A model generated the notes under the pieces. That model made no database searches. It was not told the DNA's origin and saw only the letters and a program-made list of their open reading frames with translations. Below, one piece after another: positions 1 to 5,055 of a stretch of 6,540 nucleotides of DNA (positions within the stretch are counted from its first letter, which is position 1; each line of letters opens with the position of its first letter). Source of the stretch: Actinomycetes bacterium. Its GTDB lineage: Bacteria > Actinomycetota > Acidimicrobiia > Acidimicrobiales > RAAP-2. The stretch lies in assembly GCA_021784205.1 (NCBI GenBank), contig JAJXTB010000128.1:1-6540 (forward strand), written 5' to 3'. Both the position numbers and the translations under genes were made by a program.

Positions 1-1
1 G

Positions 2-526
2 CTCGCCAGCGAAGCCGTCGGCGAGGAGGTCTCGGTGCGCACGCCGCGTTCGCGCCTGGCCGAACTGCTCACCGAGCGCGACGTGGAGGTGTCTGACGCC
101 TGGGGCACCGGACGCTGCCTCGCGGAGCTCTTCGAGGCGTCGGCCGAGTCGGCGCTGTGGGACCCCATCTTCGTCACCGAGCACCCGGTCGAGGTTTCAC
201 CGCTCGCCCGGCGCCACCGGCGCGATGCCGAGCTCACCGAGCGCTTCGAGTCCTACGCGGTGGGCCGCGAGCTCTCCAACGGCTTCAGCGAGCTCAACGA
301 CCCCGTCGACCAGCGCAGCCGCTTCGAGGAGCAAGCCCAGCTCGCCGCCGCCGGCGACGACGAGGCGATGCGCATCGACGAGGACTACGTGCGGGCACTG
401 GAGTGGGGGCTGCCCCCGACGGCCGGGCTCGGCGTGGGCATCGATCGGCTCGTCATGCTGCTCGCCGACGAGTCGAACATCCGCGAGGTCATCGCCTTCC
501 CAACGCTGAAACCCTTACGCGGCTGA
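2..526 (+). CDS. lysS: Lysyl-tRNA synthetase, class II (C-terminal part; 5' end outside window)
   Basis: This enzyme charges tRNA-Lys with lysine using ATP, in the cytoplasm. The reading frame is already open at the left edge, so only about 174 C-terminal residues are visible and the start is upstream. Class II LysRS hallmarks are clear: the [12 protein letters not shown] stretch, the active-site segment [14 protein letters not shown], the acidic [21 protein letters not shown] region, and motif 3 [13 protein letters not shown] with its conserved arginine. The ending AFPTLKP matches the usual LysRS C-terminus, with three extra residues (LRG). The GTG at base 35 lies inside the protein and is not a start. 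Whether the N-terminus carries only the anticodon-binding domain or a membrane-domain fusion (as in actinobacterial LysX) cannot be seen. Aspartyl- and asparaginyl-tRNA synthetases are related, but the SELNDP and VEVSPLAR segments favour LysRS. Confidence 0.95.
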   Translation, partial: LASEAVGEEVSVRTPRSRLAELLTERDVEVSDAWGTGRCLAELFEASAESALWDPIFVTEHPVEVSPLARRHRRDAELTERFESYAVGRELSNGFSELNDPVDQRSRFEEQAQLAAAGDDEAMRIDEDYVRALEWGLPPTAGLGVGIDRLVMLLADESNIREVIAFPTLKPLRG

Positions 527-550
527 GGGCACCGGCGGGCGACCGGTCCC
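527..550 (+). terminator. Possible intrinsic terminator after lysS
   Basis: Starting right after the lysS stop codon, GGG (527-529) pairs with CCC (548-550) and ACCGG (531-535) pairs with CCGGT (543-547). C530 is bulged and the loop has 7 bases. The 8-bp GC-rich stem is followed only by GTTCAT, so the U-tract is weak. Position and stem suggest termination, but the missing U-run keeps this tentative. Confidence 0.4.
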
Positions 551-566
551 GTTCATACACTGATAA

Positions 567-595
567 TTGAGCGGTTTGTCGACGCGAAATATATC
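567..595 (+). promoter_or_regulatory. Candidate sigma-70-type promoter for the DapB-like gene
   Basis: TTGAGC (567-572) and TATATC (590-595) are separated by exactly 17 bases. Each matches the consensus at four of six positions. The pair lies in the most AT-rich stretch of the window, in the gap after lysS. Transcription would start near base 602 and leave a leader of about 125 bases before the ATG at 727. This is a consensus match only. Confidence 0.4.
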
Positions 596-611
596 AGAAT
601 TACGGTTCTTG

Positions 612-644
612 CTCACAGGCAGTTCTCACGAATCTCACAGTGTG
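612..644 (+). repeat. Short direct-repeat cluster CTCACRR in the lysS/DapB-like gap
   Basis: Three copies of a 7-base word occur: CTCACAG (612-618), CTCACGA (625-631) and CTCACAG (634-640). The last overlaps a small palindrome, CACA-G-TGTG (636-644). They lie just downstream of the candidate promoter start, where a regulator could bind DNA or the leader RNA. The copies are short and unevenly spaced (13 and 9 bases apart), so chance is possible. Confidence 0.3.
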
Positions 645-713
645 CTCCCAGGGTCGTTTGGGCTGACTCAACTAGGGTTCGTCTGGGGCTACCCGCCCCT
701 CCGCTACCCACTC

Positions 714-719
714 AAGGAG
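714..719 (+). promoter_or_regulatory. Ribosome binding site of the DapB-like gene
   Basis: AAGGAG lies 7 bases before the ATG at 727, which is ideal spacing. It fixes the start of this gene. Confidence 0.75.
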
Positions 720-726
720 TTCTGCT

Positions 727-1602
727 ATGAGAGTTGGTTTGGTTGGATTTGGCAAGGCCGGCTCGTCGGTCGCCGCCGTTCTCCTGCGCGATCCCACGAT
801 CAAGCTCGAATGGGTTGTTCGCAAACACGAGTCAATGGTCCGGCGAACAGTGCCAGAAATTCTCGATATACCATCGGACGATGCTGGCTTAATGTTCACC
901 GTTGACGAGGTGTCGGCCCAGCAGCTCCTCAACGAGCACCCGGTGGACGTCATCATCGACTTCTCCTGCGAGGAGGGTCTCGACTACTACGGCGAGGTCG
1001 CGGCCGCGCGCCGGGTGAACGTGGTGACGGCGATCTCGCACTACTCCGAGGGCCAGCAGGCGCGACTGCGCCGCTTGGGCCAGAGCACCGCGGTGCTCTG
1101 GTCGCCCAACATTACCGTTGGCGTCAACTTCCTCATCCTCGCCGCCCAGTCACTGCGTCGGATCGCCCCGCACGCCGACGTCGAGATCCTCGAGGAGCAC
1201 TTCAAGCTCAAGAACGGGGTGTCGGGAACCGCCAAGCTCATCGGCGAGGCCCTCGAGGTCCCCGAGTGCGAGATCAAGTCCGTGCGCGCCGGCGGCATCA
1301 TCGGGGTGCACGAGATCCTCTTCGGCTTCCCCTACCAGGTCGTGCGGCTGCGCCATGAGTCGATCTCGCGCGAGGCCTTCGGTGACGGCGCCCGCTTCGC
1401 CGCGGTGGGGCTTGCGGGGAAATTGCCGGGCCTCTATACGATGCAGGACCTGATGGCGCCGCTGTTCGCCTCGGCGTCACCGGCGCCGCAGCGCCGCGAG
1501 CGCCTTCGGACGCGGCGCCGGGGACTGCCGACCTTTCGCCGGTCCGCCGACGCTCGCGCCAGTGTTGTGACGACAACGGCGTCGGATCGTTCCCGCGCCT
1601 AA
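727..1602 (+). CDS. Divergent DapB (dihydrodipicolinate reductase) family oxidoreductase with extra C-terminal tail
   Basis: This 291-residue protein has an N-terminal Rossmann nucleotide-binding motif, GFGKAG (residues 7-12), and a central VIIDFS segment (75-80). It then has SPNITVGVN (126-134) and the catalytic-loop region EILEEHFKLKNGVSGTA (153-169). VRAGGIIGVHE and GLYTMQDLM follow, matching the C-terminal part of DapB. Relative to E. coli DapB, the catalytic histidine (H158) and lysine (K162) and the SGT substrate loop are kept. The second histidine of the HH pair is Phe159, the DAPSGT loop is shortened to GVSGT, and the usual GTTG motif is replaced by TAISHYSEGQ. The protein therefore belongs to a DapB-like subfamily and may not act in lysine synthesis. 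The DapB fold should end near residue 247. The last roughly 44 residues form an Arg-rich, low-complexity tail. The start is set by a well-spaced AAGGAG. Cofactor and substrate are unknown, and the neighbouring sugar genes do not reveal them. Confidence 0.8.
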   Translation: MRVGLVGFGKAGSSVAAVLLRDPTIKLEWVVRKHESMVRRTVPEILDIPSDDAGLMFTVDEVSAQQLLNEHPVDVIIDFSCEEGLDYYGEVAAARRVNVVTAISHYSEGQQARLRRLGQSTAVLWSPNITVGVNFLILAAQSLRRIAPHADVEILEEHFKLKNGVSGTAKLIGEALEVPECEIKSVRAGGIIGVHEILFGFPYQVVRLRHESISREAFGDGARFAAVGLAGKLPGLYTMQDLMAPLFASASPAPQRRERLRTRRRGLPTFRRSADARASVVTTTASDRSRA

Positions 1603-1629
1603 CGCGGTGGTACCGACCGATCGAGGTGT

Positions 1630-1714
1630 TCGAACCGCTCGGGTCCTCCCCGGTTCGAGCGAGGATCGCCGCGCCCTGGTGGTCGGCCCGGTGCACGATC
1701 GCGCGGTCACCGGG
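1630..1714 (+). repeat. Two inverted repeats in the DapB-like/kinase gap
   Basis: The 228-base gap 1603-1830 has no convincing gene. It contains TCGAACCG (1630-1637) facing CGGTTCGA (1651-1658) across 13 bases, and CCCGGTG (1687-1693) facing CACCGGG (1708-1714) across 14 bases. The first could act as a terminator-like hairpin for the DapB-like gene, though no T-run follows. The second lies just upstream of a possible -10 element and could be a regulator site. In GC-rich DNA such short repeats also arise by chance. Confidence 0.35.
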
Positions 1715-1726
1715 GCATCGTGGCCT

Positions 1727-1735
1727 TGCTACTGT
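1727..1735 (+). promoter_or_regulatory. Possible extended -10 promoter for the ROK kinase gene
   Basis: TGCTACTGT fits the extended -10 pattern TGnTAnnnT. It lies about 95 bases before the kinase ATG, in the one AT-richer spot of this gap. No good -35 box lies 16-18 bases upstream. A second TAnnnT match, TAGTGT at 1805-1810, is nearer the gene but also lacks a -35. This is a weak call. Confidence 0.25.
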
Positions 1736-1830
1736 GCGCCATGCTTTGTGCGCGCTGGCGCCCACGACCGGGCGGTGCCTGACGACAGGGGGCCCAGCGC
1801 TGCCTAGTGTCGGGGGAACGAAAGGGCGTG

Positions 1831-2721
1831 ATGGACGGTGTGATCGGAGCAATCGAAGCGGGCGGGACCAAGATGGTTCTCGCCGTTGGGCGTACGTGGC
1901 AAGAGGTGCGTGACGCGCAGCGCTACGTCTTGGCCACGACGACACCGACGGACACCCTTGCTCGCGTAGTCGACTGGTTTTCTCAACGTGACGCTGAGAC
2001 ACCGCTCGCCGCCATCGGTGTCGCATCCTTCGGTCCCGTCGACCTGAGTCGTCGGGCCATCGCCGCCACGACGCCCAAGCTCCTCTGGCGTGGTGTCTCG
2101 TGGCCCGAGGTCTTCGCCCCGCATTTCGCGTCGCTGCCGATCGGGGTCGACACCGACACCGGGGCTGCGGCGCTCGCCGAGTTCCGCTTCGGCGCCGGCC
2201 GCGACAGGGATGTCGTCGTCTACGTGACCGTGGGAACGGGAATCGGCGGCGGTCTGGTCGTCGACGGGACGGTGGTGCACGGGCTGTTGCACCCCGAACT
2301 CGGTCACATGGTCGTACGGCGTCGCCCGGGCGATGACTTTCCCGGATCGTGCCCGTCACACGGCGACTGCCTCGAGGGTCTGGCGAGCGGTGTCGCGGTC
2401 AAGCAGCGGTGGCATCGCGGCGGCGGGCCCCAGCTGCCGGCCGATCACCCGGCGTGGGAGCTCGAGAGCGAGTACCTCGCCGACGCGGTGCGCAACATCG
2501 TGACGATCACGGCGGCCAACGTCATCGTCCTGGGCGGGGGGATCATGGCGGTGCCCGGTCTGCTCGAGCGTGTCCGAGGGAAGGTTCGCGACTCGTTGAA
2601 CGGCTATCTCGCGGTGCCCGAGCTGACGACCGAGGTCGATTCGTTCCTCGTCGCCCCCGGCCTCGGCACCGCCTCGGGCATCGTTGGCGCCTTCGAGGTG
2701 GGTGTTGACGCGCTGTCGTAG
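1831..2721 (+). CDS. ROK-family sugar kinase, fructokinase type
   Basis: This 296-residue kinase is predicted to transfer phosphate from ATP to a cytoplasmic hexose, most likely fructose. The N-terminal phosphate loop GAIEAGGTK (residues 6-14) and the second nucleotide loop TVGTGIGGG (133-141) are clear. Asp109 in DTDTGAAALAE is the likely catalytic base. The sugar-binding ExGH motif (E156-H159) runs into the ROK zinc site, with probable ligands H159, C174, H177 and C180 in CPSHGDC. The continuation CLEGLASG and later LPADHPAWELE are typical of ScrK-type fructokinases, and the length is normal. One family position differs: the Asn usually two residues after the catalytic Asp is Gly111. I chose the ATG at 1831 because AAAGGG (1821-1826) precedes it and family proteins begin close to the GAIEAGGTK loop. 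In-frame GTGs at 1807 and 1828 are alternatives. The repressor and importer genes downstream support a sugar role. Mannose or another hexose remains possible. Confidence 0.88.
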   Translation: MDGVIGAIEAGGTKMVLAVGRTWQEVRDAQRYVLATTTPTDTLARVVDWFSQRDAETPLAAIGVASFGPVDLSRRAIAATTPKLLWRGVSWPEVFAPHFASLPIGVDTDTGAAALAEFRFGAGRDRDVVVYVTVGTGIGGGLVVDGTVVHGLLHPELGHMVVRRRPGDDFPGSCPSHGDCLEGLASGVAVKQRWHRGGGPQLPADHPAWELESEYLADAVRNIVTITAANVIVLGGGIMAVPGLLERVRGKVRDSLNGYLAVPELTTEVDSFLVAPGLGTASGIVGAFEVGVDALS

Positions 2722-2723
2722 CC

Positions 2724-2763
2724 CGCGCCGTCGGCGCGTGACAGCGTGTGGTCCCGTCGGGAC
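2724..2763 (+). repeat. Two small inverted repeats between the kinase and repressor genes
   Basis: CGCGCC-GTC-GGCGCG (2724-2738) follows the kinase stop. GTCCC-GTC-GGGAC (2751-2763) comes 12 bases later and is followed by GTTTTGTC. Both centre on CCGTCGG or a near match. The second could be a weak terminator for the kinase gene, or an operator upstream of the repressor gene, since a possible -10 element (TAGTCT, 2773-2778) lies 9 bases downstream. The sequence does not decide between these. Confidence 0.35.
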
Positions 2764-2797
2764 GTTTTGTCGTAGTCTCATCTCGCCGATGCCGTGC

Positions 2798-2804
2798 AAG
2801 GAGG
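2798..2804 (+). promoter_or_regulatory. Ribosome binding site that sets the LacI-family start
   Basis: AAGGAGG ends 4 bases before the GTG at 2809. A start at the upstream in-frame GTG (2794) would place this strong site inside the coding region. The site therefore favours 2809. Confidence 0.7.
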
Positions 2805-2808
2805 ATTC

Positions 2809-3870
2809 GTGACCGACGGGGATGCGGCTCGGGTGGTGCGGGGCCGCGCGACGATGAAGGACGTGGCTCGCCACGCCGGTGTCTCAGTGAAGACCGTGTC
2901 GCGGGTCGTGAACGGGGAGCCCGGCGTGGTCGCGGAGATGGGCGCACGGGTCCGCGCCTCGATTCTGCAGCTCAACTATCAGCCCAACCTCGGCGCCAGC
3001 GCGCTGCGGCGTCTCGACCGTCGGTCGTCTACGATCGCCGTGCTGCTCGAGGATCTGTCGAATCCCTACTCGGCCCGGGTACTGCGCGCCATCGAGGCCG
3101 TCGCTCGCGGGCGCGGCGTCTCGGTGCTCGCGGCCAGCCTCGAGGAGAACCCGGATCGCGAACGGCAACTGGTGGTGGCCATGTCGCGTCACCGCGTCGA
3201 CGGCGTGGTGATCGCTCCGGCGAGTGCCGACCAGCGGTACCTCGCCGACGAGCAGCGCCTCGGCGTCCCATTCGTGTTCGTGGACCGCCCGCCTCGGGCG
3301 ATCTCGGCCGACGCCGTCATCGTCGACTCGCGGCTCGGCACCCGACGGGCGGTCCAGCACCTCATCGCCCACGGGCACGCGCGAGTCGCCTTCATTGGCG
3401 ACTTCACGCGAATCGCGACCGCGGTCGATCGACTGCACGGTTACCGTGACGCACTGTCCGAGGCGGGTCTCGAGATCGAAGAGGCACTGATCGTCACCGA
3501 CGTGCGTTCCATTGAGCAGGCGCGCGCGGTCGCCACGGCGATGCTCGACGCACAACAGCCGCCGACGGCGTTCTTCGCGGGCCAGAACCTGCTCACGATG
3601 GGCGTGGTCTACGCGCTGCGCGACCGGGAGTTGTCGCGGCGTGTCGCGCTGGTCGGGTTTGACGACTTCGATCTGGCCGACGTGCTCGACCCGCCGGTCA
3701 GCGTGGTCGCCCAGGACCTCGAGGCGATTGGACAGCGTGCCGCCGCGCTGCTGTTCGAGCGTATCGATGGCTACGACGGCCCGACACGCCTGGAATCCCC
3801 TTTGACCAGGTTAATTGAGCGTGGATCCGGCGAGATTCCCGGCCCGCGTTTTTCTTCAAAGCGTGATTGA
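2809..3870 (+). CDS. LacI-family transcriptional repressor
   Basis: This 353-residue DNA-binding regulator has the standard LacI layout. The N-terminal helix-turn-helix MKDVARHAGVSVKTVSRVVNG spans residues 16-36. The hinge region NYQPNLGASALRRL (56-69) has the minor-groove leucine at about L66. A periplasmic-binding-protein-like effector domain runs from about residue 73 to 335, with SNPYSARVL, DGVVIAPAS, VPFVFVDRPP, HARVAFIGDF and VALVGFDDFDLADVL in family order. The length is normal. The start is the GTG at 2809, chosen from the ribosome binding site. An ATG at 2854 would still keep the helix-turn-helix but has no comparable site. The gene lies between the kinase and the importer genes, and its stop codon overlaps a promoter with a LacI-type palindrome. 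It is therefore probably the local repressor, with the imported sugar or its phosphate as inducer. The effector is not identifiable from sequence. Confidence 0.92.
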   Translation: MTDGDAARVVRGRATMKDVARHAGVSVKTVSRVVNGEPGVVAEMGARVRASILQLNYQPNLGASALRRLDRRSSTIAVLLEDLSNPYSARVLRAIEAVARGRGVSVLAASLEENPDRERQLVVAMSRHRVDGVVIAPASADQRYLADEQRLGVPFVFVDRPPRAISADAVIVDSRLGTRRAVQHLIAHGHARVAFIGDFTRIATAVDRLHGYRDALSEAGLEIEEALIVTDVRSIEQARAVATAMLDAQQPPTAFFAGQNLLTMGVVYALRDRELSRRVALVGFDDFDLADVLDPPVSVVAQDLEAIGQRAAALLFERIDGYDGPTRLESPLTRLIERGSGEIPGPRFSSKRD

Positions 3871-3895
3871 CAACGATGTCATGGACCGCTAGGGT
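3867..3895 (+). promoter_or_regulatory. Strong sigma-70-type promoter of the ABC importer operon
   Basis: TTGACA (3867-3872) is a perfect -35 box. TAGGGT (3890-3895) is an actinobacterial-style -10 box (TAnnnT), and the spacer is exactly 17 bases. The -35 overlaps the TGA stop of the repressor gene (3868-3870). Transcription would begin around 3902, leaving a leader of about 54 bases before the ATG at 3956. This is the best promoter in the window. Confidence 0.75.
3868..3881 (+). promoter_or_regulatory. Predicted LacI-family operator over the -35 box
   Basis: TGACAACGATGTCA has perfect outer arms, TGACA and TGTCA, around ACGA. It is symmetric at 12 of 14 positions with a central CG, the usual form of LacI-family operators. 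It covers most of the -35 box and part of the spacer, so a bound repressor would block RNA polymerase. The adjacent LacI-family gene is the natural candidate to bind it. Binding is inferred. Confidence 0.65.
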
Positions 3896-3944
3896 CCTAT
3901 CCAGACACGACGGAGCCACCGTGGAGCCGTCAGTTTCTAACAAT

Positions 3945-3951
3945 GGGAGGG
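3945..3951 (+). promoter_or_regulatory. Ribosome binding site of the substrate-binding protein gene
   Basis: GGGAGGG has its GGAGG core 5 bases before the ATG at 3956. It is a strong site, as expected for a highly expressed binding protein. Confidence 0.7.
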
Positions 3952-3955
3952 AACT

Positions 3956-4975
3956 ATGAAGTCACGTTCGTGGCGCTTAACCAAGGGGGTGGCGATCGCC
4001 TCGACCTTGATGGCGTCGTCGCTGACCTTCGCCGTAGGCGCGCCGATGGCTTCGGCTGCGCCGCACCGGTACACGATCGGATTCGTCGTCGGCGCCGAAG
4101 CCGACCCCTTCTTCCAGTCGATGTACGTGGGCGCTCACGCCGAAGCACTGAAGTTGCACGTCAACTTGGTCTGGCAGGGCGACCCGGTCGACTACTCGCC
4201 AGCCACCCAGATCCCCGTCGTCCAGCAGGTGCTGGCCCTCAAGCCCAACGCGCTGATCATCGCGCCCACCGACACCAAGGCACTCAATCCCTACATCGCC
4301 GCGGCGGTCAGGTCGCACATCAAGGTCTTTAACGTCGACTCCGGCTCGTCGTTTCAGCGCAACATCACCTCGTGGGTGACGGGCAACAACACCCAGGGCG
4401 GCAAGGCGGCCGCGGACGCGCTCGCGACGGCGATGCACTACGCCACTGACTGCACGGCGGCCAAGAAGTGCGACGTGGCCATCGGCGTCTCCTCGCTGAC
4501 GACGTCCACCGACGCGGCTCGCGTTGCCGCATTCAAGGCCGAGGTCAAGGCCAAGTACCCCTACATCGAGATGCTCAATGACGTGGTGAGCCAGTCTCAG
4601 CCGTCGGTCGCCCAGTCGGCCTTCGCCCAGGACATCTCGGCGCACAACCTGGCCGGGATCTTCGCGGTTGACGGCACGGACGCCGAAGGGGCCACCGCCG
4701 CCGTGAAGGCGGCAGGCTCGGCGGGGGCTTCGATCAAGATCGTCGGCTACGACGGCTACGCCAACAACATCGCGTCGATGGTCGCCGGCGGACTCGGTTC
4801 GTTGTCAGCGATCATCTCCCAGCAGCCCACCCTCGAGGGCACCTTGATCATCAAGTACGCCGTCGCGGCGTTGCAGGGCAAGAAGGTCCCGCACCTGCAG
4901 ACCCTGCCGAACATCACCTTGTTGCCGTCAACACCCGCGTCAGTGCTGGCCAAGTACCAGTACGTCGCGAGCTAA
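3956..4975 (+). CDS. Secreted sugar-binding protein of a ribose/fructose-type ABC importer
   Basis: This 339-residue protein captures a sugar outside the membrane and delivers it to the permease. Residues 1-34 form a classical signal peptide: basic start (MKSRSWRLTK), hydrophobic core, then MASA before APHR, giving a likely signal peptidase I cut after A34. There is no lipobox cysteine. The mature part is a type I periplasmic-binding fold (Peripla_BP_4/RbsB-like). Candidate ligand residues, by analogy with ribose-binding protein, are D50-P-F-F53, D128 in NVDSGS, D239 in AVDG, D266 in GYDGY, and Q289/Q290 in ISQQP. The only two cysteines, C166 and C172, are close together and could form a disulfide. 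Length is typical. It is the first gene after the LacI-controlled promoter and is followed by a strong hairpin, then the permease. The kinase and ATPase types suggest fructose or a similar hexose, but the binding site does not prove the ligand. Confidence 0.9.
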   Translation: MKSRSWRLTKGVAIASTLMASSLTFAVGAPMASAAPHRYTIGFVVGAEADPFFQSMYVGAHAEALKLHVNLVWQGDPVDYSPATQIPVVQQVLALKPNALIIAPTDTKALNPYIAAAVRSHIKVFNVDSGSSFQRNITSWVTGNNTQGGKAAADALATAMHYATDCTAAKKCDVAIGVSSLTTSTDAARVAAFKAEVKAKYPYIEMLNDVVSQSQPSVAQSAFAQDISAHNLAGIFAVDGTDAEGATAAVKAAGSAGASIKIVGYDGYANNIASMVAGGLGSLSAIISQQPTLEGTLIIKYAVAALQGKKVPHLQTLPNITLLPSTPASVLAKYQYVAS

Positions 4976-4983
4976 CCCTCCCC

Positions 4984-5019
4984 GTTGCCGGACCGGGCCC
5001 ACGGGCCCGGTCCGGCAAC
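4984..5019 (+). terminator. Perfect 17-bp stem-loop between binding-protein and permease genes (partial terminator or mRNA-stabilising)
   Basis: GTTGCCGGACCGGGCCC (4984-5000) is exactly complementary to GGGCCCGGTCCGGCAAC (5003-5019), with only AC between them. In RNA the loop would open to about 4 bases on a 16-bp GC-rich stem. It begins 8 bases after the binding-protein stop codon. No T-run follows, so it is not a classical intrinsic terminator. The permease gene starts 36 bases later with no visible promoter of its own. Such hairpins after binding-protein genes are known to reduce read-through or protect the upstream mRNA, raising binding protein over permease. That role here is inferred; the repeat itself is certain. 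Confidence 0.7.
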
Positions 5020-5044
5020 CCTGGATAGAGTCGGCTGGAACCTT

Positions 5045-5051
5045 AAAGGAG
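5045..5051 (+). promoter_or_regulatory. Ribosome binding site of the permease gene
   Basis: AAAGGAG ends 4 bases before the GTG at 5056. It supports a GTG start for the permease. Confidence 0.65.
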
Positions 5052-5055
5052 CCTG

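Noticed and set aside
527..726. Lysine riboswitch upstream of the DapB-like gene
   Set aside because: The neighbourhood made it worth checking, but I find no lysine-riboswitch core such as AGAGGNGC and no matching helix arrangement.
1651..1660. tRNA T-arm-like word GGTTCGAGC
   Set aside because: The flanking bases do not form the 5-bp T-stem, and no acceptor, D-arm or anticodon stem is present.
1607..1807. 66-codon open frame in the gap before the kinase
   Set aside because: It has no ribosome binding site and no recognisable protein pattern, and it ends inside the kinase leader. It is likely chance.
1807..1830. Upstream GTG start for the kinase
   Set aside because: It has a poorer ribosome binding site and adds eight residues (MSGERKGV) that family members do not usually have. 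The ATG at 1831 fits better.
1298..2359. Long open frame on the - strand (353 codons)
   Set aside because: It is antisense to the DapB-like and kinase genes. Its translation is Arg/Pro/Ala-rich with no domain, a typical shadow of high-GC coding DNA.
2705..2718. TTGACGCGCTGTCG at the kinase 3' end as a second LacI operator
   Set aside because: It resembles the 3868-3881 site, but the half-site spacing is one base shorter and it lies in coding sequence with no -10 element at the right distance.
2739..2750. TGACAGCGTGTG as a LacI operator upstream of the repressor gene
   Set aside because: Only one half-site matches. The second arm lacks the TGTCA symmetry.
2794..2808. Upstream GTG as start of the LacI-family gene
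   Set aside because: Starting here would put the strong AAGGAGG site inside the coding region. The GTG at 2809 is better placed.
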